Assembly: GCA_963969595.1 (NCBI GenBank)
Contig: OZ018415.1
Span: forward strand, 20,899,782 to 20,963,781
Direction: 5' to 3'
Length of the DNA: 64,000 nt
Source of the DNA: Neckera pumila
Taxonomy: Eukaryota; Streptophyta; Bryopsida; Hypnales; Neckeraceae
The notes below the pieces were generated by a model that was given only the letters and a program-made list of their open reading frames with translations, was not told the origin of the DNA and made no database searches. A program made the position numbers and the translations under genes. Of this stretch, positions 1 to 11,698 are shown piece by piece (positions within the stretch are counted from its first letter, which is position 1; each line of letters starts with the position of its first letter).

Positions 1-424
1 ATTATTATTATTTTTTTAATATTTTAATATTTAATATTTTTTTAATATTTTTTAATTGTAAATCACTGTTGAGTTCCCTTGAGTTCCCTAGAGGGGAAGC
101 TTACACTACGAAGCAGCCCCTTCCAGGGTTCATTTTTTTCCTAATGTTGTGCCTCTTTTTGCTTACAGTCAAGCTTAATTTGGGTTGCACTTTGGCTAAA
201 GAGTTTGATTTAGAATTCCTGTTTTGCCCAATAAATGTTGATTGCCACTAGTAACTTCTTCAATACATTCTAAATTTGTATTGTTGTTTTTTCAAGTATG
301 TGGGGTCATATAGCTTGCCTGTCTTTAAGTTCTTTATAACTTACATGACAATTCTAATTTATGGCTAGAATAGTAGATGGACAAATGAATTACAAATAAT
401 AAATTCTTAGCCAAGATTTTGTGT
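1..424. other. AT-rich intergenic, nothing identified
   Basis: Low-complexity A/T runs open the window, followed by ordinary AT-rich sequence. The only open frame here is short, matches no family I know and has no coding signature. I see no gene or structured element. Confidence 0.6.
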
Positions 425-430
425 GTGCAA

Positions 431-512
431 GAGGTGAGGGGACCAAGTGCCCAAATATTAGGTAATGGCCACCTTCAATGTTGAAGGTGTAGGTTCAAAT
501 CCTGCTATCTAT
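431..512 (+). repeat. tRNA-derived SINE-like fragment
   Basis: Positions 489-505 form a T-arm-like stem-loop (GTAGG, TTCAAAT, CCTGC) containing a good Pol III B-box, GGTTCAAATCC. A short CACCTTC/GAAGGTG stem lies just upstream where an anticodon arm would be. No acceptor stem can be drawn (the bases after the T-arm, TATCTAT, have no partner about 72 nt upstream), so this is not a working tRNA. A SINE head or an old tRNA relic fits better. Confidence 0.3.
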
Positions 513-894
513 AATAGCCAGGGGCTTATACTTGTACAGATATATTACATGTATATACACCCACTTGAGGTTATATAGATTAATACATATTGAGACTTAT
601 TATAGGACTTATTTTTTTTATAAAAAATTAGACCATTTTTTGTTCAAACGTAAAATTGTTGAAGTAAATTTTTTGTAAATTTCTAATCTATAAATAGTTG
701 TTTTTTTAGGGGTTTTTTTTATAAAAAATGGAAACCATTGTATTAAGAGAATTAGAGTAACTGCCAAGCCAAAGGCTGGACAAATGAAGAGAAGACGAGC
801 AAAGAGTCAAAGAAAACAAAGAATCAAATGAAGGAGCAGAGGGGAGGGCCTTTTTTACTCCAACGAGCTGAGTAGCGAACACTAGTCGCTAAAA
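513..894. other. AT-rich intergenic, nothing identified
   Basis: A/T-rich spacer between the SINE-like piece and the LINE fragment. I see no conserved reading frame or inverted repeat in it. Confidence 0.5.
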
Positions 895-1494
895 CTAGAG
901 TTTGGAGCCAAATCTTAGTGAATCTAGACCAAGTTCTATCTGAATGTTGAAGCTGACGACAAGTGGGGAGCTTAGTCTTGAGTAAGGCCGCTCGACCTGA
1001 GTCAAGGAAAGCATTCCATAGTGATTTTTGGAAAAGAATAGTGGGCCAACAATCTTGCGCAAAAACCATGTGGTTATGTGAGATCTAGCAAAGCCAAAGG
1101 GCAGCCCTACGAATAAGTGTCTATAATATGCGGAATCTATGAAACATTCAGGGGACAAGTGTACCAAATATACATTGGGTCGCATCAAGTCTACTATGGA
1201 GGCCCATGATGGAGATGCACAGCGAAAGTGGTGCATACTTGACAATGCATAATCCCAAATTTCTTGGACATAAGGGCACTCAAAAAATCTGTGGATAGGG
1301 ATTTCTATGGCTCTAAAATTACAACATTCACAAGATTGGTCAATACCAGGAGCAATTTGTGTCCGCCACAAGTTGATTGCAATGGCATTGTGCCATATAG
1401 ACCATATAAATGTTGCATCCTTCTGGGGGCAGACTTTCATACCATGGCAAAGGCGCTTACCCCACCTTCTATTTGCAGGGGCTATCCACTCCAT
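895..1494 (-). pseudogene. LINE retrotransposon fragment, zf-RVT (zinc-binding in reverse transcriptase) region
   Basis: The minus-strand frame carries the pattern found downstream of reverse transcriptase in plant LINEs: a Trp-rich start, then CPQKDATFIWSIWHNAI (the P-K-x-F-x-W-x-x-W-H pattern), paired cysteines in CECC, and IHRFFECPYVQEIW (H-x-FF-x-C-x4-W). These Cys/His/Trp spacings define the zf-RVT domain. The frame is bounded upstream by a stop, and no reverse transcriptase or endonuclease lies beside it. It is therefore an isolated, decayed 3' part of a non-LTR element. Its base composition is less AT-biased than the flanks. The last 100 residues match nothing I recognise. Confidence 0.75.
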
Positions 1495-3299
1495 TCAATA
1501 TGATCCAGGGAGATGGAAATGGACTAATGGCAAACTATTCATGGAGTGTACGGCAGCCATCAGTCAAAAATTCTTTACCAACTCGATTCAATTGAAGCGG
1601 TCTATACCATCTAGTTGGCCTAACCTACTCACAGATGCTTACAACCCACCTCTATAAATAGTTTTGACATGTTACAAGCTTCATTAAGAAGGTGACCTAC
1701 TTCTTAAGACCAACCTTGGGTCATTTGGCTAGTCTACCAAGACTACAATTCTACTAGTAATTGTGTACATCTTGATTAATCCATGTTTAGTTTTTTTTAA
1801 GCGTTTTTATCCAAATATAGATGGCACATTATGGGTAGTGTTGATAATGGATGTACATGCCTTACACAAAACTTTGAAAAGGAAAATTTGGTGACAAATT
1901 TGGTGCAAGCCCAACATTATGAAGTTTATTGAAGGGATACTTGGCAATAAATTTTAGAATGAATGAAATCACTCGTGAGATGATATTGCTAAGTTTTAGA
2001 TGAACATATCACATCTCATCTATATTCTACATGTTTCAACCGTATTTGTAGCAATATTTAGCAGATCCCTCTAAACTGCAATAGGGTTATGAGTGTGTCT
2101 ATGAAGAGAATAATTTAGACCGTTTATCTAAAATTTTCACCAAGAGAAAAAAATTATATACCATGAACGATTATCTATTTGAAAATTTTGATCCATATTT
2201 GAATATGAGAAATCCCAAATAAAACATAGAAGATTACAAAACATAATTGATCATTTCAAAATAGGAGACAAACATCTATCCTTAGCAAGTGAAAAAAAAT
2301 GTCCCCTTTTGAAAGACTTTTAGTAATATTCTAACCAATTATATAAGTATCTTCATCAATCCACTAAAGATCAAATTTGCGCTGCCAACAAATTTTGAAA
2401 TTAAAATTCTTTGAAGAACTTAATTGCTTTTTAATATTATACAAACATGTGATCACTATGGCATGAACGTTATGGCATTCTAAGTCATGTGAATGTATGA
2501 GTGTGCTTCTACATATTTCAGCTAAAAATTACATCTTACATTGTGCTGGTAATATGATTTGAAGGAAACTACTAATTCCTAAATTCCCTAAATTATAATT
2601 GTTCTATAAAGAGACAATTGGAAATTTGGTAAGTCTCTAGCTAAGAAATCAAATTTGAGTGACTCTTTGATTTTGAAGTTTAATAAAACTCCCAGAAATG
2701 TCCCCCCTTGCATCCTAACTTTTACCAAAAGTTATGTTGCATGAGATTTTCTTAATGGATGGATGGATGCTTTAGAAGCACTCAAAATTGCCAAAAATTG
2801 CTTCTCTCCGTTACATTGATAGAAAATGATTTTATTTTAAAGTTCAATTCTATAGAATTTTAATAAACTCCACTATAAGGTGTGATTTGGGCTAAGTCTC
2901 CATTTCGGATATTTTTAATTTCTAAATGAAGAAAGTTCATTGAAAATCAATATTTCTTTGATGTAGGTGCCTATTGGTCAAAAGTGACCAATTCTAAATC
3001 TATAGAAGTTGAAATGAATTAGTTAGAAAGCATCTACAAAAATAACAAACTCTATAGATAGAAGAAAGAACATCATGACTTTATATTTGAAATTGTAAAA
3101 TTGTAATTTGAAAATTACTATATTTCCTACAAGCTTCCCAAGTTCTTTTAATTACAATAAAATATTTAGTTCCAAACTACATAATGGTCAAAGTGACAAC
3201 TTCTATGTTAATGTGAATTGGAATGAATCATTCCACTTTGAATTGACTTGACATATTTTTAGAACGTAAGCACTAAAAAATCATGCTTTAATATGACAA
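1495..3299. other. AT-rich intergenic, nothing identified
   Basis: About 1.8 kb of AT-rich sequence with frequent stops in all frames. It may contain old repeat debris, but I could not define ends or a coding remnant. Confidence 0.5.
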
Positions 3300-3790
3300 A
3301 TAGTTGCATTCCTCATTTCAACAAAATCCTCATCCGTTGAACATTTTTTTGTCTTCTACAATGTTAAATGGTTAATAAACTTCAAGGAAGGTAAAAAAAC
3401 AAATCCATAGAATCACACTCTATAATAAATATAAATAGAAGGTGTCAAAGGACAAAACTTGCACTCTATGAAAGGTATCAATTTGGAGTATGTGATTTGA
3501 AGATCCTATGAATGGTCACTCACATTTACTTATCTATGAAGTATTCGACATAAATACAATTTGACTGGAGAATATCCTTCTTGAATGTTGGATTGATGGA
3601 CAAGTCACTCGTCTCATACAGAAATTACATCCATGGTGTTCAAAAGATAATAGTTCCATACTTCTACATGAATTGTGAGTGAGATGGTAAATCAAGTGAT
3701 AAGAAGTGATGGCGTTGTCACGTATTTGGTAACAAGTGAATACAAATGAAGTTTTAGAGGTAGATATTTTGAAAAAAACCCTTCCAATCT
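3300..3790 (-). repeat. Dispersed repeat R1, copy 1 (reverse orientation)
   Basis: Read in reverse, this stretch resembles 13030-13620 and 16490-17420. Shared landmarks are a GTTACCAAGT-type block next to GACAAC, a TTTGACACC block, and a segment ending in AAGGTGGAATGATT in the other copies. No terminal repeats or coding capacity are visible. Boundaries are approximate. Confidence 0.45.
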
Positions 3791-4029
3791 AAGTTTGTAT
3801 TTTTACATATTTCTATGACTAGTACTGTAAACTATAAAGGTTGAATATGGCACAAAGCATAGGCACATGTAAAATGTATGAATTAAAAATTATTACTTCA
3901 TTTATAAAGATTTCATGGGCTTCAAAATAAGCAAGAAAACTTTGTGTGAGACATCACGAATTGAGTAACATTCCTAACAATAATTGGTTTTGAATACAAT
4001 CAATTGTCATTCCAAATGAATGTACATCT

Positions 4030-4480
4030 ATTATCTTTATCTTTTATTTATCAAGGCATGTAAAACACAATTTGATTAGACTTTGGAGATTCAAAGCACA
4101 ATAATTGGTACTCCCAAAAGATATCAAGTTGGAGAATTTGATTTGAAATTTCTATGAAGGACCATTTACGTGTGAAGTGATTTGACTAAAAATTATCATT
4201 GCGGAACGTCCCTTGTTGAACTTTAAATGTATTGGCAAGTCAAAGGGCCTCCTACAGAAGTGAGCTAAGTCTACAATTCTCTACTAATTGCCTTTCACAT
4301 GACTTGTCTACTAGAATTACATGAACTGTAGCTGGCACATAATTTGACCAAAAATCAACTTTGTAGAACATCCCTATTGAACTTTAAAATGTATTGGCAA
4401 GTCAAAGGTCCTCCTACAATTATCTTATAATTGCCTTCCACATGACTTGTCTACAAGAATCACATCGATGGTGGTCAAAA
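4030..4480. repeat. Degenerate tandem duplication
   Basis: Two diverged units sit in tandem. The phrase 'gtattggcaagtcaaagg' followed by 'cctcctaca' occurs near 4230 and near 4391, and 'cacatgacttgtcta' occurs near 4297 and near 4440. The upstream part (4105-4180) also resembles 3480-3530 in the R1 repeat, so this looks like expanded R1-related material. Confidence 0.5.
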
Positions 4481-4739
4481 AATAGAAAGGCATGTAACTT
4501 GTAACCAAAAAAATGATTGAAGTGACAATAGGTGATGGCGGGTGCTATCACTTGACTAACTCAAGGATACACATACATATCTAACCCAAAATGAACATTT
4601 GAAGTTGTTGACCATTTTGAAGCAACTATCAATTTCACCTTTAATTATTAAAAGCTAATTCAATAAGAGTTGAACAAACAAACACAATTCAAAATTAATT
4701 AGATGCAACTTTTCCTTGTCTCTTAAGAAAATGCAGCCA

Positions 4740-4990
4740 CTAACATAGAGGTACATTTTTCTTTCTTCAATGTACCACTAGTATACATCATAGGAAGTGG
4801 ACAATAGTATACATCATATGAGGTGGACAGATCGCTTCTAATGACCATTGTGATTTAACTTCAAAAATTCATAACCAATTCTATAAAGGTTCAAAAAATA
4901 TGAAACGGCTTGAATTAGATGCCAATTCCATTTTTCTTCCCACGAAAAATATACTGTGAATTTATACAAGGACTTTTAGCTTCCCCCCAA
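4740..4990 (+). repeat. Dispersed repeat R2, copy 1
   Basis: Contains short inverted motifs around 'gtatacatcat' followed by 'aaccaattctataaaggttc' and 'gatgccaattccattttt'. The same block order recurs at 40923-41235 and, in parts, at 32140-32230 and in reverse at 32620-32760. It is non-coding and ends just before the AP2 gene promoter. Confidence 0.5.
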
Positions 4991-4999
4991 ATGGTCACT

Positions 5000-5350
5000 T
5001 TAAGAGCGGACTACCTTAAATAATTCTCCGCCTTACCTTCCTTTTTACCCCCAAGGCTCAGAAGCCAACATGAAGCACGCGCAGTCGCAGACGTGCAGTC
5101 GACGGAGCCGTGGACGCGACGACAGCTTCCGTCGAACTCCTCCCTGACGGTGCGCCCAGCGCCCCCACATCCTGCCCCCTGCCCGTCCCAAAACAACCTT
5201 AATCTCAAATGAAGGGAAAAAAGATTCGCGTTAATCAAGGAAAAGAAATGGCGAACCAGAGGGTTGCGAGGAAAGAGGGCGATGGCGCGGGGGGCAGGCA
5301 AGCAGCTTGACGGGGTCGGGAGTATAAGGCCCGAGCCTCCCCACTTGCAA
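5000..5350 (+). promoter_or_regulatory. Promoter region of the AP2/ERF gene with TATA-like box
   Basis: GC content rises sharply at about 5030. A TATA-like TATAAG lies at 5323-5328 within GGAGTATAAGGCCCG, which would place transcription start near 5350. The two overlapping minus-strand and plus-strand frames here are composition-driven and match no family. Confidence 0.4.
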
Positions 5351-6667
5351 ACTCCGCAACACTCATTTCTTCTAGTCTTCTCTTCGTTTTCTAGCTTTCC
5401 CAACGCTTTCTCGCTTTCCTCTCGCACTTCCAGTCACGGAGCTTGTAGGAAGTGGGACTCGCACAGCAAGCTCGGATCACGCTTTCGCAATCGTGCTTTC
5501 TTTCGACACTGGGTTGGGTTCTGTGTCACTTCGGTGGGACGGAACACAGCTGGGTGTTGATCGTCGGTTGTGGGAGATCCGGGGGTTGGCGATTCCGCGG
5601 ATTACTTGCGCACGCACTGGCAGGCTCGGCACTCGGGGATTGTGTGTCTAGTAGAGCTTCTTGGTCACGGCGCTTGTAGTGTTGCATCTCTTCTACCTCT
5701 CCAGTAGTTTTAGAGTAGGCGTTTGCACTGTACACACACTGGCGGCTTGTGGTGGATTGTCCTCTCACTTCTTGCTGTTGTACTGGGTTTTTTTAGTTTG
5801 AGACGGAGCACGCAAGGTTTGATATTTACGTGAGCGCGCGCACGGATTTGTTTCTGGTGCTACAGATGACATGCGATTGAGAGCAAACGTCGTTGCTGCA
5901 CACGTTATATTGCCTTGGCACAGTTAACAATCGTTCCCTTCCGGTTTGAGCTTCACAGTCGGAAACGGCGCTCACTCACTGCTCTTCACACGATCTACTC
6001 GGAAACTCGGAATCGACCTTCAGTCACACAGTCGTTGAGTCTATATCCTCTGTCGGTTCTTGCAATTGTCGTCAACGCTCGTAGTTCGTCGGTTTTCTGG
6101 TTTTGGTTTGGTTTTTAATTTTGTTTTAAAGTCAGGTCGCACCATCACTGCTGGCAGTGATCGCGAGTCAGGGTTCGTTTTTGAGTCACCTTGCACTCTT
6201 CTGGTGCAGGTACTGTCTTCCTTCAGTCTTGAAGGTGTTAGGCAGTCCCTTTAGTTCCTTCGGCTGGCAACTTAGCCGATGCAGGCTGCTGGTGGTTCAT
6301 TGTATTTTCTGCTTCAGGGGTTCTCGTTGGTATCAACTTTCTGACGTTTGCGTACCGTCCTATCTTCTCACGAAGCGTAGGCGGGCTTGGTGATTTCTAA
6401 AGGCTCTTCTCAGGAATTGCCTACGATTTCGTTATTACTTCCTGTCAGTTAGCGAGGATCTTTTGAGTGGTATTATACGTCGAATAGCAAGTAGTTTGGA
6501 TCAGTCTGTGCTGTCAGGCAAGTGTATTTGAACACTGTAAAGTATTATGTGTTAGTTCTGTTTTTTAGGTGTGAGTCTGTGACGAGCGAGACGACGTCTG
6601 GTTGAAGGTCTGAAGAGCCGAGTGAAGACAGAGCGGTCCTCTCTAGGGAGGTTTCCGAATAGTTTCG
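5351..6667 (+). other. Long GC-rich leader of the AP2/ERF gene
   Basis: About 1.3 kb with no conserved protein frame lies between the TATA-like box and the AP2 start codon. It holds several upstream ATGs. A possible leader intron runs from the donor GCAG|GTACTG near 6210 to the pyrimidine-rich acceptor GTTTTTTAG|GTG near 6570. Long, uORF-containing leaders fit a regulatory gene, but whether this is one exon or two needs transcript data. Confidence 0.4.
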
Positions 6668-8402
6668 ATGGCAGCAGTGGCACATCGTCTGACCAGCATG
6701 CCTGGATATGGAGTGCCGGCAAGAGGTTTCTACTATGACAACGCCATCCATGACGGTGGTGGGGTCTCCTCATGCGGGAGGGATTCCGTTGTTGATAGTC
6801 GTTGTGGATTCCCTTCCTTGGAGGGAAACGATAGATTTCATTTTATGTTTAATAATAATTTTCAGCCCTCATCTGCTCCAGCGTTGAGCGACGATGAAAT
6901 GTTACTGTTTGAGGAGAAGATCACTGCATCTGTGTTAGGATGTGGCTCACCGGTGTCAAATGACAGTTGTACACCTGAGTTGGTAGGCGAGCAAATCCTG
7001 TTTACTGGTTATCAGAATCAGGGATCAGTACCGCAGTTTTCTCCTCCGTATGTCGGGTCGCAGGGTCTTGCGACGAGCACTTTTATGACCAGTAACGATT
7101 CATCATTCTCAGTGCCGAATCTGTACGGCTTACAGGCTGGGGGTTACAGTAGCGCAGTTTGTAACTTGACGCATCAGCAGCCTGATGTTCCACAGAGTAG
7201 TTTGGAATATGCTCCGCCCCTGATCACACCGCAACTATTCCAGCTCCAGTATGCGTTTCAGCCACAGCCTCAGGACGTGGATCTGCCGAGGACGTCATGG
7301 AGTCCTGACCTGGGGCCGCGGGCCCAGGTGATGAAGAAGACGGCGGCTGAGAAGCGGATAGGAGTGCCCCGGACCAAACTGTACCGGGGCGTTCGTCAGA
7401 GACACTGGGGCAAGTGGGTAGCGGAGATCCGCCTGCCCAGGAATCGAACGAGATTGTGGCTTGGAACCTTCGACACCGCGGAGGAGGCTGCACTGGCATA
7501 CGACACGGGTACGTTAAAATATTAGTTTGCCATGTTTTCTTATTCCTAGTCATATTTATTATTGTTTTCTTATTGCTCTTCTTTTTTAAATTATATGGAG
7601 GATTAATTGAGAATTGTCTTCATCTGCAGCGGCTTACAAATTAAGGGGCGAGTACGCGCGCCTCAACTTTCCTCGTCAGCAAGGCGACCAGGGGGTGTTA
7701 TCTGGTGGGTTACAGCAGTCATCTGTGGATGACAATGGTGTTCCACCCGCACACAAGTGCAGTGGGAGGCTCATTTCCACATTAGATGCGAAGTTGCAGG
7801 AGATTGCTTACCAGAAATCTCTTCAGGCACAAACGGTTGGGGGCGACAAAGACAAAAGTCACTCCCTCGTCGAGCCTGTAAAAATCAAATCTGGTATCGA
7901 TCGTAAGCACCTTCCGTCGAATGTTGAAACTGAGAATCTTCGCATGGCTCCCAGTGCGGGTGTTTTAGACCACTTCCATTTTAGAGAAAGTGGCAGTACA
8001 TCATCATCCAGTCCCTGTCAGAGCCCCCCTGAGTCGTCTTCTGCGAGTGAGTCGAGGTACGTTAGCTCCCCCGGATCAGACGCCACCGGAATATCGTATG
8101 ATGACGAGCTGCCGTTCGATCTGGATGATCTTCTGAGCAACGTTCCATGCAGTGATCAGCAGCTTGACATGAGCTGGGACGTATTACTGAGTGATTCTGT
8201 AGATAGTGAAACATCGTGTGTTGATCAGCAGCAGCAGCACGTTTATGCATCTGATGGTTACGACTCTCCACAGTCGGTGCGAGAATATGTGACGAGTGTC
8301 CCGGCCATCGCAGACGGTCCTACTAAGAAACGATCTATGATACCGACATCAGCGACGCTTTCCCCCCCTCGAGAGTTCAATGTTTGGAGACAATGTGAAT
8401 GA
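6668..8402 (+). CDS. AP2/ERF transcription factor, DREB A-6 / RAP2.4-like (join 6668..7508, 7630..8402)
   Basis: Predicted 537-residue nuclear DNA-binding protein. The AP2 domain spans residues 238-295: it begins [20 protein letters not shown], continues through [18 protein letters not shown] and ends [12 protein letters not shown], almost the RAP2.4 (A-6) consensus. The Val and Leu of WVAEIRLP occupy the DREB-type contact positions. Downstream are LDAKLQEI (332-339), matching the 'DAKL' motif of A-6 proteins, a Ser/Pro-rich stretch, and an acidic segment [12 protein letters not shown] (438-449) with LDMSWDVLL, a likely activation region. The start is the first in-frame ATG before a coherent Ser/Gln-rich N-terminus. 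A 121-bp phase-1 intron (7509-7629, GT...CTGCAG) interrupts the AP2 domain after AYDT; joining restores the domain exactly. Known relatives act in drought, light and ethylene responses; targets here are unknown. Confidence 0.93.
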
Positions 8403-9357
8403 GCGATGCAGCCTTGGCCAACAGCTCCGTTGCCACTTTTGGTGAAACTGGTGCACTTCGGAGACTTGACATTTTAGAATCCATGAGATCTTGACGGCCT
8501 TTTTTATCAGAGTCAAGTCACTCAAAATTAGTTGTAGGAATCATTCTGATATCTCTTACTAAAGTCGCGCTTTTTTTGTCGACGATAGAGATCACTCATC
8601 ATACTGCTCTTTTATTTTGTCACAGAGCAAGTTTAGGTTGTCAAGCTCTTCAGTGATACTCAGTTGATTCATAGGTGGTGCTGAATGGTGGCCTGCCTTT
8701 GCGCCCTGCGCATTCATGTTTGTAATTTCTAGCTTTCTTAGCTGAATGATCTATTATATCGGAGGATTTTCGAGGGGTCAGCGGGAGATCGAGGGTGGAG
8801 TCTCCACCGAATGTACCTGGCATGTTTTAGGCTCTTTTGGAGCTGTCGGGCTTCGACATGTGACAAGATTCTTCTTCGACTGCTGCTTCATCTGCTGGTG
8901 TTTGTTACGGAGTGTTTCTGGACGTTGACGGCTGGAGTGGTGTTTCCCTTGGTTATTCCACGATACTAGCCTCAGCGAGACAATACGCGTTTGCGGTGTG
9001 ACGGATTTGGTGATACGTCGACTTTGCTATTTTCAAGCGCTGCTCGTGTTTTGTTGCTGATTTTGAGCGTGCTTGATTTCACCGTGCTTGCTGTGCACGG
9101 CTTGCCCGGGAATGAAAGCACCACTTGTTTGTGTGTGTGTGTTTTTTGTTATTTAGTTAGTCGATTTCAGCTAATGCAATAGCGAAATTTCCAGATGGCT
9201 ACATAAATAACTGGATTTCTCTATTAGCTTGTGTGTTTTCAATTTCTTTGCTGAAAAAGGGAGGTGCAGGTAGTTAGTTTGTCAAGGATTGGCGAGATAC
9301 TCAAATCAGTTAGTTTGACGTACCTCGGCATGTCTGCAGCATGTAATCTTTCCTGAT
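8403..9357 (+). other. 3' UTR of the AP2/ERF gene
   Basis: No family-like frame is present in these 950 bases, which keep the gene's moderate GC and T-rich character up to a poly(A) signal. Short frames at 8746-8928 and 8991-9182 have no homologues I know and are treated as noncoding. Confidence 0.5.
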
Positions 9358-9363
9358 AATAAA
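9358..9363 (+). terminator. Poly(A) signal AATAAA
   Basis: AATAAA occurs in TGATAATAAAACG, preceded by a TGTAA motif about 20 bases upstream, as in plant near-upstream and far-upstream elements. It is the best candidate 3' end for the AP2/ERF transcript. Confidence 0.5.
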
Positions 9364-10780
9364 ACGCTTGTTACCTCAAATGATGGATCTCTGAGTCGCT
9401 GATTTTATCATTTTCACTTTACTTCCTCTCTTATGTAATTACTGTCTTATCTTCGCACAGGTTAGTTGCCTTCATTGACTAATTCGTCACTGAAGTTACC
9501 AAGATTCCTTCGCTGGAGTAGGTTGTGATATCCATCAAGTTGGCACCAAATCCCAATGTCGCGATATAATCTCTTCATTTTCCAATATCTTATTCCAAAT
9601 TCCAGTACTGTTCTGTTTCTCGCTCACTGTTTTCGATTATATTCCTTACAAATCCTCGCGAAGAGATTTTTTTCACACTCTTACCCCAATTTCACATATG
9701 TTTCGCAGCTGTAAAGAAAGGACATTGCTGAGTACTTGTGTAAACTTGAAGGTTAAAGAGTAACAACCGAGGCGGAGCAACTTAACTCATGTTTTTGGAT
9801 GTGTTCCTGATTGATTGACTGATGGATGACACAGATTCAACATTGACTGAAGCCCGTCCTTTTTGAGTTACTGTGTCATTAGCCAGAGCATTTCCCATCT
9901 GTACCAAATAATGCACTGGCTGAGTGGGGACAGCTCTCCTCCGTCAGTCTGCAACAATCAGAGGGAAAGCCTGCAAGAGACGGGATCCCGTGCTGGAGCG
10001 CTGTGCACCCTCCAAAACGAATCAGTGGCGGGTCCTTGCCAGGCCAGGATGTCATTGGGCACGTATCAAGCGCCAGATCTGTCTGCAAAGCGTGGAGGAA
10101 GCTGGAACCTTCATCTGCCAGCAATAAAATAAAAATAAAATAAAACTTAAAAAATAAAACTCTTAAAAAAAGAGTATAAAAAAATCATTTAATTGGTGGG
10201 TTCAATCGCATGGTCTCTGCTGGAGCTTATCTTGTTGCAGACGCGTCAGTCGTCAGCCTGTTTCGGCATCTCGACCCCAGACCCAGTCCAAGGGCCTGCT
10301 GAAGAGGAGGAGGAGGACTGGAGTCTGGAGGAGGAAGATAAGATGGAAGCCCTGCTTCTGGGTTGCTGCTTTGATTATCTTACGGTTGAGGCATTGCTTT
10401 TCGTTCACCAAACCCGGTCTGATCAAACCGGATCTGGACTTGCTTTGAACTGAATGCTAATATTTGAAATGTACAAAGTCCACTGTAGAATGATTAGTGA
10501 TTGGTTTTCATAACTATTTTTTATTAACCCCATAACGCCAGGCTCACCAGTGACTGTAGAAACCATCTTTTTGGGTACCTTGTGAGTCAGTTGCTTAACT
10601 CCTAATGACCGAAGCGACCTTTTTCTTTTGGTCGTTACCCTTCTTTTTTGAGCTGCCCGTTCACAACTTTCGAGTCTCTTTTTCAAAATAAAATTTTTAT
10701 CTAGAAAATAGACTTTGTTATGAATCCAATGGTGGAAGTTTCATCAGATTACAAGTTATATTGTACCTTGTGGGGTTTTC
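9364..10780. other. Intergenic with unidentified GC-richer blocks
   Basis: Two GC-richer islands (9860-10130 and 10190-10450) stand out from the AT-rich surround. The plus-strand frame at 10193-10453 has a run of Glu (EEEEEDWSLEEEDKMEALLL), and the minus frame at 10423-10686 is Lys/Arg-rich. None belongs to a family I recognise, and no splice model joins them. They may be remnants of a gene or mobile element. An A/T-simple tract (repeated AATAAAATAAA) lies at 10125-10165. Confidence 0.3.
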
Positions 10781-11698
10781 TTAACCCCTAAAGGACCATT
10801 GTCACTTCGGGGGACAAATGAGATTTTGGGCAGGTACCTACGGGCTGAATTTTTGTCCTAATTTTTTGAACTTTTATGGAAGGTAGAAAAACTGATAAGC
10901 TTTGTGGGAATATATATATTAATTTTCAATCGGTGCCCAGGAACAGAAGTTATGCCCAAATAAGCTCAAAATAGGGGAGAGGGGGCAGCAAAAAAAAATT
11001 CCAAAAATTTGAATTTTTTCTTGAATTTTTTTTGTACAAATTATATTTTTGTCTATCTGGAAAGCTTTGATTAATTCCATTTGGATTTGCTATGAAAAAG
11101 TTATAGACAATCTTAGTTTTCGGTCACTTAAAGCATCTTCTTGAAAAAAATAACTTGTAGGATTCATTTATAAATGCAGTTTTTACAATTTTTCTAAAAA
11201 AAAGTTCCATGTGGTTTAGTTCTTTTGCTAGAACAATCTCACCATTGGAATTAGTGCATTTTAATTTGATATAAGAGATACTAATATTTTAGATTTTCCT
11301 TCTATCTTGTACCTACTTCTACTAAATAGCTTTTTTAATAATGAAAATTAAGTTTTTTTGAATTTTTTTTCTCCCCAAACCCGCAACCCAATCCTCCACC
11401 ATAAAGATTTAAAGCTCAAAAATTTGTAGTGCAAAAATTTAAAGTTAAAATGTTCAAAGTAGAAAAATTAGTCCCATAATTGCTGAAATTTTTTTTTTCA
11501 TTTTAAATGCAGATATCTTGCAATCTGTGCAGTCAAAAATTTTGAAATTCTTTAAACACATTTTCATACTAGTTAGCTGTAAGATCCTGTGGATAAATGT
11601 GCAAAAAAATAATTTCAAATTTTTTTACTTTTTGCCATAGAAATGGCAATTTTGAGTGTGTTTTTGCAAAAAGAAGGCCTTGGGTCTTTAGGGATTAA
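10781..11698 (+). mobile_element. TTAA element A (family 1), non-autonomous piggyBac-like
   Basis: 918 bp bounded by TTAA at both ends. Left end TTAACCCCTAAAGGACC; right end GGGTCTTTAGGGATTAA, its near inverted complement. No frame of any length is coding. A near-palindrome with TTGTC/GACAA ends lies at 10799-10817, next to the left end only. The same layout recurs in copies F, H and I. TTAA target sites and CCC-starting ends are the hallmark of piggyBac elements; the assignment is inferred because no transposase is present. Confidence 0.75.

Noticed and set aside
431..512. A functional tRNA gene
   Set aside because: The B-box and T-arm are good, but no acceptor stem or proper D-arm can be formed.
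1307..1657. A 116-codon plus-strand frame
   Set aside because: It is mostly antisense to the LINE zf-RVT fragment, which explains its openness.
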